Positions 1 through 8,308 of a stretch of DNA of 64,000 nucleotides are shown in pieces. The number at the start of each line of letters is the position of its first letter. Within the stretch, counting starts at the first letter, position 1. Both the position numbers and the translations under genes were made by a program. The notes under the pieces are model-generated. The model was not told the origin of the DNA. It made no database searches and saw nothing but the letters and a program-made list of their open reading frames with translations. The DNA is taken from contig NZ_AUFU01000001.1 in assembly GCF_000426665.1 (NCBI RefSeq), forward strand, positions 434,001-498,000, read 5' to 3'. Source of the stretch: Centipeda artemidis DSM 19719 (lineage in GTDB: Bacteria > Bacillota > Negativicutes > Selenomonadales > Selenomonadaceae).

Positions 1-49
1 AGTAAAACTCGGCGCGCGCAAACTCCATGATTTCCTGCTCCGTCATCAT
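1..49 (-). CDS. N-terminal fragment of an unrecognised protein, cut by window edge
   Basis: Only about 16 codons are visible, starting Met-Met-Thr-Glu-Gln-Glu-Ile-Met. A strong ribosome-binding site (GGGGGTG) lies a few bases upstream of the first ATG, so this is a real start rather than a random frame. The gene reads out of the window to the left. It lies downstream of metK on the same strand and is separated from it by a hairpin. There is too little sequence to name a family. Confidence 0.6.
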   Translation of the reverse strand, partial: MMTEQEIMEFARAEFY

Positions 50-65
50 TTCACCCCCATATAGG

Positions 66-114
66 AAAACAGTCTTATGCACCCCGGCAAAAGAGGGACG
101 CGCAAGACTGTTTT
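66..114 (-). terminator. Likely terminator hairpin after metK
   Basis: Two perfect 11-bp inverted arms (AAAACAGTCTT at 66-76 and AAGACTGTTTT at 104-114) enclose a 27-nt loop. It sits just downstream of the metK stop codon. The A/T-rich ends give a short U-run on either strand. The long loop makes it less certain than a compact terminator. Confidence 0.55.
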
Positions 115-131
115 ATATTGCACAATACGGA

Positions 132-1316
132 TTAGAGTCCCGCATCCTGTTTCAGCACGGCGGCTTTGTCCGTCTTTTCCCACGGCAGATCGACGTCCGT
201 GCGGCCGAAATGCCCGTACGCCGCCGTTTGACGATAGATCGGACGGCGCAGGTCAAGCATCTTGATGATGCCCGCGGGGCGCAGGTCAAAGTTTTTCTGT
301 ACTAAACCGACGATTTTCTCCTCGTCGATCTTGCCAGTGCCGAACGTATCCACCATGATGGACACGGGATGCGCCACGCCGATGGCATATGCAAGCTGGA
401 TCTCAACGCGGTCGGCAAGCCCCGCCGCGACGATGTTCTTCGCCACATAGCGTGCCGCATACGCCGCGCTGCGGTCGACCTTCGTGGGGTCTTTGCCCGA
501 GAACGCGCCGCCGCCGTGCCGCGCCCAGCCGCCGTAGGTATCGACGATAATCTTGCGCCCCGTCAGTCCCGAGTCGCCGTGCGGGCCGCCGATGACGAAT
601 TTTCCCGTCGGGTTGACGAAGTATTTCGTCTCCGTGCGCAGGAGTTCTGCCGGGATGATTTCTTTAATGATTTTTTCAATCATATCCTTTCGGATGGTCG
701 CAAGGTCAACCGCCTCGTCGTGCTGCGTCGAGATAACGACCGTATCGACATAGACGGGCTTTCCGTCCTCATAGGCGACCGTCACTTGCGTCTTGCCGTC
801 CGGGCGCAGATAGGAGAGCTCACCGCTCTTGCGCGCGTCCGTCAGGCGGCGTGCGAGTTTATGCGAGAGCACTGTCGTCAGCGGCATGTACTCGGGCGTC
901 TCGTTCGTCGCGTAACCGAACATCATGCCCTGATCGCCCGCACCGATCGCATCCGCCGCGTCCATCTTGCCCTCGCGGGACTCGATCGCCTCGTTGACGC
1001 CCTGCGCGATGTCGGGCGACTGCTCGTCGAGCGAGACGAGAATGCCGCAGGTGTCGGCGTCGAACCCGTAGCTCGCGTTCGTATAGCCGATCTCGCGCAC
1101 CGTTTGACGAATGATCTTCGGAATGTCCACATAACACGACGTCGAAATCTCCCCAACCACATGCGCCTGCCCCGTCGTCACGAGCGTCTCACAGGCAACG
1201 CGTCCCTGCGGATCCTGCGCGAGAATCGCATCGAGGATGCTGTCGGAAATCTGATCGGCGAGTTTATCGGGATGCCCCTCGGTCACGGACTCGGATGTAA
1301 ACAACATTTTTTTCAT
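132..1316 (-). CDS. metK: S-adenosylmethionine synthetase
   Basis: Cytoplasmic enzyme making S-adenosylmethionine from methionine and ATP. The N-terminus has the family motif [11 protein letters not shown]. The signature [12 protein letters not shown] lies near residue 125 and the phosphate-binding loop GGGAFSGKD near residue 265. The length, 394 residues, is normal for the family. The ATG at 1316 is chosen because GGGGGAGG lies about 8 nt upstream and [11 protein letters not shown] matches the usual start; a longer reading frame begins 13 codons earlier without support. The gene is monocistronic or leads into the fragment at the window edge. Its leader carries a SAM-I riboswitch with its own terminator, so expression should fall when SAM is high. 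Confidence 0.97.
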   Translation of the reverse strand: MKKMLFTSESVTEGHPDKLADQISDSILDAILAQDPQGRVACETLVTTGQAHVVGEISTSCYVDIPKIIRQTVREIGYTNASYGFDADTCGILVSLDEQSPDIAQGVNEAIESREGKMDAADAIGAGDQGMMFGYATNETPEYMPLTTVLSHKLARRLTDARKSGELSYLRPDGKTQVTVAYEDGKPVYVDTVVISTQHDEAVDLATIRKDMIEKIIKEIIPAELLRTETKYFVNPTGKFVIGGPHGDSGLTGRKIIVDTYGGWARHGGGAFSGKDPTKVDRSAAYAARYVAKNIVAAGLADRVEIQLAYAIGVAHPVSIMVDTFGTGKIDEEKIVGLVQKNFDLRPAGIIKMLDLRRPIYRQTAAYGHFGRTDVDLPWEKTDKAAVLKQDAGL

Positions 1317-1375
1317 ACAAAAACCTCCCCCGGTTGTCGAAAAATATTTTACCAAAAAGACATCCTCATCCCCAC

Positions 1376-1406
1376 AAGAAAAGCCTCCCTATCAGATGGG
1401 AGGCTT
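1376..1406 (-). terminator. Riboswitch-controlled intrinsic terminator of metK leader
   Basis: On the minus strand AAGCCTCCC and GGGAGGCTT pair around a 7-8 nt loop, followed by TTTTCTT. It lies directly 3' of the SAM-I aptamer and 60 nt before the metK start. This is the standard expression platform in which SAM binding favours this hairpin. Confidence 0.88.
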
Positions 1407-1411
1407 ATGAC

Positions 1412-1520
1412 CGCTCTCATCTCATAGGCTGCTCCGCCTAAAGGAATTGGCACCGTTGACCAAAACGTCATGGTTGCCGCAGCTTCATAGGGCCCGTCCC
1501 TCCACTGCTCTGGATGAGGT
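1412..1520 (-). ncRNA. SAM-I (S-box) riboswitch aptamer
   Basis: The minus strand shows the conserved S-box blocks in order: CTCATCCAGAGCAGTGGAGG, GGACGGGCCCTATGAAGC, CGGCAACC, GGTGCCAATTCC and GATGAGAG. The 5' CTCATC and 3' GATGAG close the P1 stem. It precedes metK, the commonest target of this class. Known biology: SAM binding stabilises P1, frees the terminator and stops transcription. It can also be read as an open frame, but the RNA motif explains the conservation. Confidence 0.96.
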
Positions 1521-1541
1521 ATATTCTCTTCTATACGTCGC

Positions 1542-1570
1542 ATTGTAACGAAAGTGCGGGGCGTTGTCAA
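1542..1570 (-). promoter_or_regulatory. Sigma-A promoter of metK riboswitch transcript
   Basis: TTGACA (1565-1570) and TACAAT (1542-1547) are separated by exactly 17 bp on the minus strand. The -10 ends about 22 nt before the aptamer begins, as expected for an S-box transcript. Confidence 0.9.
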
Positions 1571-1608
1571 GGGGCGGTCGGGAGATTTTTATAACGCTTT
1601 GACTTTAC

Positions 1609-2790
1609 TCATGAATCATCATCGAAAGAACCGGCAAAACCGGTCGCACTGATAGCACATTCTGTCAATGGCAGTGACAATTCCTTGCTCTCCCATGCCG
1701 CCACCGCAAGGCGCTCAAATTGTACTTTTCTATAACTTATTTTAGACCAACAACCAGAATAAGGTTCATCTCCCTTATGACCATTCAACGGAATAACATC
1801 TCCCGTCCGTATGTCATAGATCCCAAATTTATTCTGCTTTATACGCTCCGTACAAAAGGCATCATGATTTCCAAACTTCGGCCGCCGATCATCCTCTTGG
1901 AGCGTAGAGGTTGACGACCGGCGAAACAATATGCCGCCTTCCATGTTTCCATATATATTCCAACAGCACGTACTGCCGTAACCATGGTGCCATTCCTGCA
2001 GGATGTTCCCTTGCAGATCGACAACGACACTGACGTTTGGCGACTCACTCCACAGCAGCAGACTCTTCCCCTCTTCATACCATCCTTTCAGCAAATATGC
2101 CGTCCCGACGGGCAGGGAAAATAGTCTTTCTTCTTCCTCATCATGAACGAACACGACAGCCAAATCCTCACTGCGCACACATATCACACCGTCGCCATAC
2201 TCGATCGGCTGACTGTCACGCTGCGACGGTTCTCCAAAATTCTTAAGCCTGCATTTTGTATAAAGTTCTCTTGCCTTGCCGCCGCTCTTAGGGATCATAT
2301 AAATACGATCGGAAGGCCACCGATCCTTTGGGACAAGAGGAATCTCATTCCCAACGAACGTAATGTAGAATTTATCATCAAATTCATAAAGATCCCACGG
2401 GTATAACTCAAGTTCCTGGTCCGGCCAATCAATAGGAATTTCTGCGACCCCCTCCTCCGTCAAATGAAAAAGATGCGGCCTCACCTTTTCTATCTCGGCT
2501 TTCGACTCTGCGAGACAGCAATTATAATCCAACTCTACGAGGAAATATATCCCGGATTCTGTAAGAACGGAACTCCCTATCCGGTATCCACGCGGTATTG
2601 CCTGTGACAGATCGATCTTCACCTCATCGGTGACACGGTTCGGATTGATAACTACAAAACCGGGCCGCGAATGATCCTGTAAAAAAATGCTGCCCGAGAA
2701 CCTCTGCGCAGCGCCACATTTCTGTACAGTAAAAAGCGACACACACACGGCGAACAGCATAAAAAAGACGCGCATTGATATCATAATCAT
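1609..2790 (-). CDS. Secreted protein of unknown function
   Basis: I do not recognise a family. The protein is 393 residues from the ATG at 2790, chosen because GGGAG lies 7 nt upstream; a frame 24 codons longer lacks this. The first ~27 residues form a Sec signal peptide (hydrophobic VFFMLFAVCVSLF, then an Ala-rich cleavage site), so it is exported. The mature part is rich in beta-type alternation, aromatic and acidic residues, with two Cys-Cys pairs (YNCCLA and STCCWN), which could suit a beta-propeller-like fold held by disulfides; this is a guess. It lies in an AT-richer patch between metK and ogt and is preceded on the same strand by two other unknown genes. Confidence 0.75.
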   Translation of the reverse strand: MIMISMRVFFMLFAVCVSLFTVQKCGAAQRFSGSIFLQDHSRPGFVVINPNRVTDEVKIDLSQAIPRGYRIGSSVLTESGIYFLVELDYNCCLAESKAEIEKVRPHLFHLTEEGVAEIPIDWPDQELELYPWDLYEFDDKFYITFVGNEIPLVPKDRWPSDRIYMIPKSGGKARELYTKCRLKNFGEPSQRDSQPIEYGDGVICVRSEDLAVVFVHDEEEERLFSLPVGTAYLLKGWYEEGKSLLLWSESPNVSVVVDLQGNILQEWHHGYGSTCCWNIYGNMEGGILFRRSSTSTLQEDDRRPKFGNHDAFCTERIKQNKFGIYDIRTGDVIPLNGHKGDEPYSGCWSKISYRKVQFERLAVAAWESKELSLPLTECAISATGFAGSFDDDS

Positions 2791-2889
2791 AGGACTCCCT
2801 TCAACAACAATCTTTTCTCTCACCATACACCTCTCAACATAAATCGCATCACAGCATCTCATGTAAAGCTCTTCCTATACAATATAAAG

Positions 2890-3477
2890 CTATGCGGGAA
2901 GGTCTACGCCCCACGTTTTTTCTTTTGGCGTCGGCACTTTGATATCCGCAAAGCCCTCCGTCCAATGCGTCTGATTGATGCCGTAGGGCATGATATGAAA
3001 GCACTCCTGCGGATGATAACAAAAGCCCGGCAGATGCTCAAAACGCGTAACGGCCTCCTCTGCCGCTGCCCTCGAATCATAAACGCCGATAAGTTTCCCT
3101 TCGGCAAATGACCTCACGCGATACACATGCTCTAAGATGTAAACATAACGCGCAACCGCATCTCCCCCGCTGTTCGTTCTTTGTAATGTGCGGTGTGCCG
3201 CTCCCCGCGTCTGCGATTCGTACCAAATTTCACACTCGTCGTATTCGTCGCCCTCATCGACTGCGTGATAAAATCCTCCTTTCCAATCGGCATCTTCATT
3301 TAACCGATAAATTTCTACAGAAAAATGCTCTCGTGAAAACTCCTTAAAACCGCTGAGATGCATAATCCGCTCGACGGCTTCCTTCGCCCTCTTTTCCGAA
3401 GAATACGCGCCGATATATTTCACTTCATCGAAGTCAGCAACCTCATAACTGTGCTGAACAAGATGGATCTGCTCCAT
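2890..3477 (-). CDS. Protein with two copies of a short alpha/beta domain
   Basis: The 195-residue protein contains an obvious internal duplication. Copy 1 begins VQHSYEV, continues YIGAYSS and HLSGFKEF, and ends DWKGGF. Copy 2 begins LEHVYRV, continues LIGVYDS and HLPGFCYH, and ends HWTEGF. Each copy is about 60 residues with a central Ala/Glu-rich helix. This resembles small 'DUF7336'-type domains seen singly in other bacteria, but I give that name with low confidence. The ATG at 3477 has AAGGGG upstream; the frame is open 8 codons further. There is no signal peptide, so it is probably cytoplasmic. Its start lies inside the end of the gene before it, suggesting translational coupling. Confidence 0.8.
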   Translation of the reverse strand: MEQIHLVQHSYEVADFDEVKYIGAYSSEKRAKEAVERIMHLSGFKEFSREHFSVEIYRLNEDADWKGGFYHAVDEGDEYDECEIWYESQTRGAAHRTLQRTNSGGDAVARYVYILEHVYRVRSFAEGKLIGVYDSRAAAEEAVTRFEHLPGFCYHPQECFHIMPYGINQTHWTEGFADIKVPTPKEKTWGVDLPA

Positions 3478-3628
3478 AAATGTTCCCCTTATTCTTGGCA
3501 ACGCTAAGCCGCTTCTCAGCTTCCTCCAATGTTAGCCAACCTCTCTCCTCGCCGGATTGTTTTCCTTGTTCAAGCTCGTTCATGAGACGACGTAACGCCC
3601 GCATTTTCTCCAACGCCCGCATGTCCAA
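3443..3628 (-). CDS. Small unknown protein, probable TTG start
   Basis: A 61-residue, highly charged helical protein. The motif EQGKQSGEERGWLTLEEAEK is the type found at the C-terminal side of small antitoxin-like proteins (a 'GWI/L..EE' tail), so an antitoxin-like role is possible, but no toxin is adjacent. The best ribosome-binding site, AAGGGAGA, is 7 nt from a TTG at 3628; an ATG two codons later (3622) is 13 nt away and a further ATG at 3658 has no site. It overlaps the start of the next gene by 35 bp in another frame, implying coupled translation. The call is less certain because of its size. Confidence 0.5.
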   Translation of the reverse strand: MDMRALEKMRALRRLMNELEQGKQSGEERGWLTLEEAEKRLSVAKNKGNIYGADPSCSAQL

Positions 3629-3758
3629 ACTATTATCTCCCTTCTGTCCATATATCATTTTACCACAAGTCCATAATCTATATGACATAAAATGCACACT
3701 CCCAAAATGATGGGGGCGTATTTTTTGCTGTATTCCCCCGTTGTAATACAAAAATATA

Positions 3759-3802
3759 AACTATACTTTGCATTTTTGTAGACAAAATTGTAAAGTATAG
3801 TT
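3759..3802. promoter_or_regulatory. 44-bp concentric palindrome, candidate operator
   Basis: Outer arms AACTATACTTT (3759-3769) and AAAGTATAGTT (3792-3802) and inner arms TTTTGT (3774-3779) and ACAAAA (3782-3787) share one centre at 3780.5. Of the 22 possible base pairs across the centre, 19 match. It covers the spacer and -35 of the AAA-ATPase promoter and lies between divergent genes. The shape suggests a binding site for a dimeric or tetrameric regulator. Confidence 0.6.
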
Positions 3803-3807
3803 ATAAT
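3779..3807 (+). promoter_or_regulatory. Promoter of the AAA/DUF4143 gene
   Basis: TAGACA (3779-3784) and TATAAT (3802-3807) are 17 bp apart and 25 bp before the start codon. The -35 and spacer lie inside the 44-bp palindrome. Confidence 0.7.
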
Positions 3808-3831
3808 TACTGCAAAGGCAGGTGACGCAGA

Positions 3832-5280
3832 ATGTCCATCATCAACAAGGAAAACATCCTAAAGGTACTCATAGGCTACAATCCTTGGTGGAAAACCGGT
3901 ACGGTAATCCCCGCTCTGACAAAGCATTATAAGCGCTTTGCTTTCTACGAGACAATGGCTCGTTTAGCGGAAACAGAGATGCGCCGCATCCTCGTCCTCA
4001 GCGGTATGCGGCGCGTCGGCAAAACGACCATTCAATACCAGTTAATCGAGGCGCTGCTCGCGCGCGGAATTTCTCCACAGCGAATTCTCTTTATCTCGAT
4101 GGATCACCCAATGCTGAAACTCAGCGACTTTCAAGAAATCCTCGACTGCTATCATGAAAACATTTATGTTGATCATGATGTTTACTATTTTTTTGATGAA
4201 ATTCAATACGTTCGGGACTGGGATAAATGGCTCAAGGTCATCTATGACAGCACACCGGAGACACAGGTCGTCGCAACGGGGTCTGCAAGCCCCGCGCTGA
4301 TGAAGGGCAATCAAGAGAGCGGCGTCGGCCGTTGGTCGGTAATCCCCGTCCCGACGCTGTCATTCTACGAATATTGCAACCTCCTGTCACTTGACCGCCC
4401 GCAGCTGCCGGAGGACCTCAAAGCGACCGATCTGCCCTATATGCAGCGTCCGCAGCAGACCGAAATCATGCTCCAGTTATCCAAGGTGCAACAGCACTTT
4501 ACCCGCTACCTGCAAGTGGGCGGATTTCCTGAACTTGCACTTGCAAGCAACGACATTCTCGCACAGCAAATTATGCGGGAGGATGTCGTCGACAAAGTGC
4601 TCAAGCGCGATCTTCCCTCGCTCTACGCCATCCGCAACATCACGGAGCTGGAGCGCATCTTCCTCTACCTTTGCAGCGTATCTTCAGAGATTGTCTCCGT
4701 CGATGCGCTCTCAAAAGAGCTGAGCGGCGTCTCCCGCCCCACCGTAGAGAACTACATCCGGTTTCTGGAGAGCGCCAATCTCATCTATCGGAGCTGGCCC
4801 ATCGACATGGCGGGCAAGCGCGTTCTCAAAGCGCGCCCCAAAATCTACATCGCCGACGCCGCCATCAGAAACGCCGTCCTCATGGACGATACTCTGCTCA
4901 CCGATCCGATTCAGATGGGGAAAATCGTCGAAACGGCCGTCTACAAACACGTCGCCGCATTCTATTATCGATATGTCACCTCCATCGGTTATTTTCGCGG
5001 CGGAACAAAGAACAAAGAAGTCGATATTGTCATTGACTATCCGATGGCGAAAAAAATACTCATCGAGGTAAAATATCGTGAAAATACGACCATCTCGGAT
5101 GACGACGCCGTCAGCGTGCTGGCAGACGAGGCGTCGGCTGCCATTGTCATTACAAAGACGGCAAATGATCTAGGTCTGCAAATGACGAAAACAAGAGCAA
5201 TCCTCCTTCGTATTCCGGCATTTGCCTTTCTCTATCTGCTCGGCAATGCCGAGCGGCACGGTTATCACTACATCTCCTAA
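3832..5280 (+). CDS. AAA family ATPase with C-terminal DUF4143 domain
   Basis: A 482-residue member of the widespread AAA_14/DUF4143 group, whose biological role is not settled. The Walker A motif is MRRVGKTT near residue 60 and the Walker B motif YYFFDEIQYV near residue 120, followed by a sensor-like VVATGSAS. The C-terminal third contains the DUF4143 region with a PD-(D/E)xK-like pattern (KEVDIVIDY, then ILIEVKYRE). Such a pattern is nuclease-like in other families, but activity is only inferred. The start ATG has AGGTGA upstream. It is the only plus-strand gene between metK and rqcH, has its own promoter and a bidirectional terminator behind it, and sits in an AT-richer patch. These features suit a mobile or accessory gene. 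Confidence 0.92.
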   Translation: MSIINKENILKVLIGYNPWWKTGTVIPALTKHYKRFAFYETMARLAETEMRRILVLSGMRRVGKTTIQYQLIEALLARGISPQRILFISMDHPMLKLSDFQEILDCYHENIYVDHDVYYFFDEIQYVRDWDKWLKVIYDSTPETQVVATGSASPALMKGNQESGVGRWSVIPVPTLSFYEYCNLLSLDRPQLPEDLKATDLPYMQRPQQTEIMLQLSKVQQHFTRYLQVGGFPELALASNDILAQQIMREDVVDKVLKRDLPSLYAIRNITELERIFLYLCSVSSEIVSVDALSKELSGVSRPTVENYIRFLESANLIYRSWPIDMAGKRVLKARPKIYIADAAIRNAVLMDDTLLTDPIQMGKIVETAVYKHVAAFYYRYVTSIGYFRGGTKNKEVDIVIDYPMAKKILIEVKYRENTTISDDDAVSVLADEASAAIVITKTANDLGLQMTKTRAILLRIPAFAFLYLLGNAERHGYHYIS

Positions 5281-5284
5281 CGAT

Positions 5285-5332
5285 AAGAACCTGATGAATC
5301 AACTCTCTGCGCTAATTCATCAGGTTCTTTTT
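5285..5332 (+). terminator. Bidirectional intrinsic terminator
   Basis: AAGAACCTGATGAAT (5285-5299) pairs perfectly with ATTCATCAGGTTCTT (5315-5329), then T's follow to 5332. It lies between the convergent AAA-ATPase and ogt genes and can serve both. Confidence 0.9.
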
Positions 5333-5349
5333 CTATGCGTTTCACTGTA

Positions 5350-5886
5350 TCAGAGTTTCGTCCCGTGTTTCGGCACAAAGAACGCGCTCATATCGACGCC
5401 CTCGTGTTCGAGGAGGGCAATCTTCATCGGGAGACCGCCGCCGTATCCGGTGAGGCTGCCGTTCGTTCCGACAACGCGATGACAGGGGATGATGATGGAG
5501 ATGGGGTTGTGCCCGACGGCGCCGCCGACGGCCTGCGCGGACATGCGGGACTTGCCGGTCAGAGCGGCAATCTCGCGCGCGAGCGCACCGTAGGTAGTCG
5601 TCGCGCCATAGGGGATGCCGCAGAGCAGATTCCATACAGCGCGACGGAACGCGCTCCCGCGCGGGGCGAGGGGGAGTTCTGCGATTGCGGGGCGCTCTCC
5701 CGCGAAGTACCGCGAGAGCCACGCCTTTGTCCGTACGAGGAGCGGCGTCTCGCGCTCCTCTACGCTCTCCCCACGCAGGTCGGATACGTAGTCCTGCCCC
5801 GCAATCCAGAGCCCGACGAGCGCCCCTTCGCGCTCTGCGAGCAGGATATCCCCGAGCGGGGATGCGTAATGTGCCGTATAAGTCAT
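5350..5886 (-). CDS. ogt: Methylated-DNA-[protein]-cysteine S-methyltransferase
   Basis: Suicide DNA-repair protein that moves the alkyl group from O6-methylguanine to its own cysteine. The active-site motif IPCHRVVG lies near residue 143, preceded by the helix-turn-helix region with GIPYGATTTYGALA and by VGGAVGHNP. At 178 residues it has the usual short N-terminal domain and DNA-binding C-terminal domain. The ATG at 5886 has GGGAGGTGG upstream; the frame is open further but without support. It follows coaBC by about 105 bp on the same strand and may be read from the dapF operon or on its own. Confidence 0.95.
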   Translation of the reverse strand: MTYTAHYASPLGDILLAEREGALVGLWIAGQDYVSDLRGESVEERETPLLVRTKAWLSRYFAGERPAIAELPLAPRGSAFRRAVWNLLCGIPYGATTTYGALAREIAALTGKSRMSAQAVGGAVGHNPISIIIPCHRVVGTNGSLTGYGGGLPMKIALLEHEGVDMSAFFVPKHGTKL

Positions 5887-5991
5887 CCTGCCACCTCCCG
5901 AAGAACTTGTTGTGCAGCCCCCATAGGAAGGCCTGCCGCACTCGCCTGCTCTTTGCGGCGCGGCATATCTTCTATGGAAAATCAACTAAGC

Positions 5992-7200
5992 CTACGTTTT
6001 TTGCTTGAATGCTTCTGCCAGTCGGTCGAGGATGATGCCCGCGAGCTCGGATTTCGCCATGAGGGGATGTTCTTCTGCTCTGCCGTCTTTGAAAAAGATT
6101 TTGACGCGGTTCGTGCCGACGGAAAAGCCCGCGTCCTTCTCGGCGACGTTGTTGGCGACGATGAAGTCGAGGTTCTTCTTCGCGAGCTTGCCCTGCGCGT
6201 ACGTCTCAACGTTCTCGGTCTCGGCGGCGAATCCGACGAGCACCTGATGTGTTTTTTTCCGGCCGAGTTCCATGAGGATGTCGGGGTTGCGCGTAAGGTG
6301 TATCGTGAGTTCCCCGTCCGACTTTTTAATCTTTTGCGGGGCGATCTCTGCGGGGCGGTAGTCGGCGACTGCCGCGGCCTTGACGACGGCGTCGGCGGTC
6401 TCGTACTCCGCCATGACCGCGGCGTGCATCTCCCGCGCGCTCCGCACGTTGACGCGGCGCACGCCCGCGGGTGTGTCAAGATGCGTGGGAGCGGAGATGA
6501 GGATGACCTCCGCGCCGCGCCGCGCCGCCTCCGCCGCGACGGCATAGCCCATGCGCCCGGTAGAGCGGTTGCTGAGGTAGCGCACGGGGTCGATCGCCTC
6601 CTCCGTGCCGCCTGCGGTGACGATGATGCGCCGCCCTGCAAGGCTCTCCGCCGCAGCGAAGTGACGCTCGACAGCGGCGACGATCTCCTCCGGCTCAGGC
6701 AGGCGTCCCGCACCCGTCGTACCGCACGCGAGCAGTCCCTCTGCGGGTGGGATCACCTGCGCGCCGCGCTCACACAGGCGCATGACGTTCTCCTGCGTGA
6801 CGGGGTTCTCCCACATGCCCGTATTCATCGCGGGCGCGATGTAGAGCGGTGCGCGCGTGGCAAGCACGGTCGTCGTGAGGAGGTCGTCGGCGATGCCCGC
6901 CGCCGCCTTTGCGATGAAATTCGCCGTTGCGGGCGCGACGAGGACGAGATCGGCAAGCTCCGCGAGTGCGATGTGCTCGACGTGATGCGCGGGAATCTCC
7001 GTCCACATGCTGGTCGCGACCGCCTGCCCAGTGATCTCGCGAAAGGTCAGAGGTGCAACAAAGGACGCCGCCGCCCGCGTCATGACGACGCGGACTTCGG
7101 CGCCCGCCTTTTTCAGTCTGCTTGCGATCTCGACCGCCTTATACGCGGCGATGCCGCCCGTCACGCCGAGTACGATGCTGCGCCCCGCAAGAGTTCCCAT
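5992..7200 (-). CDS. coaBC: Bifunctional phosphopantothenoylcysteine decarboxylase / phosphopantothenate-cysteine ligase
   Basis: Two consecutive steps of coenzyme A synthesis in one 402-residue protein. The N-terminal CoaC flavoprotein half begins with GVTGGIAAYKA and contains the PAMNTGMWENP substrate loop near residue 125. The C-terminal CoaB half begins around residue 190 with IIVTAGGTEEAIDPVR and has STGRMGYA and the AVADYRP motif. It is the last gene of the overlapping dapF-yicC-remA-gmk-rpoZ-coaBC cluster, two bases after rpoZ, an order conserved in Firmicutes. Confidence 0.97.
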   Translation of the reverse strand: MGTLAGRSIVLGVTGGIAAYKAVEIASRLKKAGAEVRVVMTRAAASFVAPLTFREITGQAVATSMWTEIPAHHVEHIALAELADLVLVAPATANFIAKAAAGIADDLLTTTVLATRAPLYIAPAMNTGMWENPVTQENVMRLCERGAQVIPPAEGLLACGTTGAGRLPEPEEIVAAVERHFAAAESLAGRRIIVTAGGTEEAIDPVRYLSNRSTGRMGYAVAAEAARRGAEVILISAPTHLDTPAGVRRVNVRSAREMHAAVMAEYETADAVVKAAAVADYRPAEIAPQKIKKSDGELTIHLTRNPDILMELGRKKTHQVLVGFAAETENVETYAQGKLAKKNLDFIVANNVAEKDAGFSVGTNRVKIFFKDGRAEEHPLMAKSELAGIILDRLAEAFKQKT

Positions 7201-7202
7201 GG

Positions 7203-7433
7203 TCAGATGCTCTCCTTGTAAAGATCGTAGCTGATCTTGCCCTCGGCGATCTCTTCAAACGCGTTCGTGACGTTCTTTGTCGAGCGCGCGAGTTCCGACT
7301 TGACCGGGTCGCCCTCGAGGAGCTGCCGTGCACGCTTCGCCGCGAGCACAACCATGCCGTAGCGGCTGTCCACCTTCGTCAGCAGCTCGTCTGTGGAGGG
7401 GTTGACCATGCCGATTTCCGCATTCGTTTTCAT
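7203..7433 (-). CDS. rpoZ: RNA polymerase omega subunit
   Basis: A 76-residue subunit that helps fold and stabilise beta' in RNA polymerase. Recognised by [20 protein letters not shown], the helix [11 protein letters not shown] and the tail. GAGGT lies upstream of the ATG. It sits between gmk (17 bp) and coaBC (2 bp), the classic Firmicute neighbourhood, which supports the call despite its small size. Confidence 0.95.
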   Translation of the reverse strand: MKTNAEIGMVNPSTDELLTKVDSRYGMVVLAAKRARQLLEGDPVKSELARSTKNVTNAFEEIAEGKISYDLYKESI

Positions 7434-7450
7434 TATTCGTACCTCGTTCC

Positions 7451-8050
7451 TTAGTTCTCTATCTCAAACTGCGCCGGGTTCATATCCGCGCGAAACCGCT
7501 CCGCCGCGAGAATCGTTTGGATGCGCTTCACCGCAGCTTTTACGGTATCGTTGACGACCGCGTAGCGGTATTTCCTGCCGAGACGGATCTCGTCCTGCGC
7601 CGCACTCAGACGGCGCGCAAGGTTCTCCTCAGTCTCCGTCCCGCGCCCCGTGATGCGGCGTCGCAGTTCCTCAAAGGAGGGCGGCAGGAGGAAGATGAAC
7701 GTCCCGTCCGGACACCGCTCCATCACGTTCAGTGCCCCCTGCGTGTCGATCTCGAGCAGGATGTCCTCGCCCGCGGCGCGCCGCTCCTCGATGGGGGCGA
7801 GCGGCGTACCGTAGTAGTTGCCGTAGACGTCCGCATACTCGAGAAACGCGCCTGCGGCGATCATTTCCTCGAACTCTATGCGCGTGCGGAAGTAATATTC
7901 GCGCCCCTCCGCCTCGCCGTCCCGCGGGGCGCGCGAGGTCGCGGAAACGGAGTAGGCAAGCTCCCTCTCGCGGGAGAGGAGTTCCTTACAGACCGCCCCC
8001 TTGCCCGTCCCCGAGGCGCCGGAGATGACAATCAGAAGCCCTTTTTTCAT
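7451..8050 (-). CDS. gmk: Guanylate kinase
   Basis: Phosphorylates GMP to GDP with ATP; needed for GTP and dGTP pools. The P-loop is [13 protein letters not shown] at residues 8-20, followed by the GMP-binding [19 protein letters not shown] around residue 40 and a LEIDTQGA motif near residue 100. Length 199 is typical. The start overlaps the remA stop by 4 bp (ATGA) with GGAGGATG upstream, so the two are translationally coupled. Confidence 0.97.
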   Translation of the reverse strand: MKKGLLIVISGASGTGKGAVCKELLSRERELAYSVSATSRAPRDGEAEGREYYFRTRIEFEEMIAAGAFLEYADVYGNYYGTPLAPIEERRAAGEDILLEIDTQGALNVMERCPDGTFIFLLPPSFEELRRRITGRGTETEENLARRLSAAQDEIRLGRKYRYAVVNDTVKAAVKRIQTILAAERFRADMNPAQFEIEN

Positions 8051-8304
8051 TCCGCATCCTCCTTTTCGCCGCCCACGCGGTTCGCGAGCGTCTCCGGCTG
8101 GAGCGCCGAGAGCACGATGTGACCGCTGTCCGTGACGATGACGGCACGCGTCCGCCGCTTGTACGTCGCGTCGACGAGCCGTCCCGCGTCGCGCGCATCC
8201 TGCACCATGCGCTTGGCGGATGCGGACGTCGGGGCGACGATGGCGACGATGCGCCCGGCGAACACGATGTCGCCGAAACCGATATTCACCGGTCTAATCT
8301 CCAT
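8047..8304 (-). CDS. remA: RemA-family regulator (DUF370)
   Basis: An 85-residue member of the DUF370/RemA family. In Bacillus subtilis RemA is a DNA-binding activator of biofilm matrix genes; here only the family assignment is supported. The diagnostic opening is INIG-like ([17 protein letters not shown]), followed by [14 protein letters not shown] and the beta pair [13 protein letters not shown]. The ATG at 8304 has GGAGTGAG upstream; a frame 16 codons longer runs into yicC. It lies between yicC and gmk, exactly as in other Firmicutes. Confidence 0.93.
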   Translation of the reverse strand: MEIRPVNIGFGDIVFAGRIVAIVAPTSASAKRMVQDARDAGRLVDATYKRRTRAVIVTDSGHIVLSALQPETLANRVGGEKEDAE

Positions 8305-8308
8305 GCAC

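Noticed and set aside
1349-1570. A 73-codon frame upstream of metK
   Set aside because: It is the SAM-I riboswitch and its terminator read as protein.
3443-3751. Longer 102-codon version of the small gene starting at 3751
   Set aside because: The upstream part has no Shine-Dalgarno and would read through the intergenic region next to the palindrome; the TTG at 3628 is better supported.
5335-7221. A 628-codon plus-strand frame opposite ogt and coaBC
   Set aside because: Covers two unrelated conserved genes on the other strand; no start signals.
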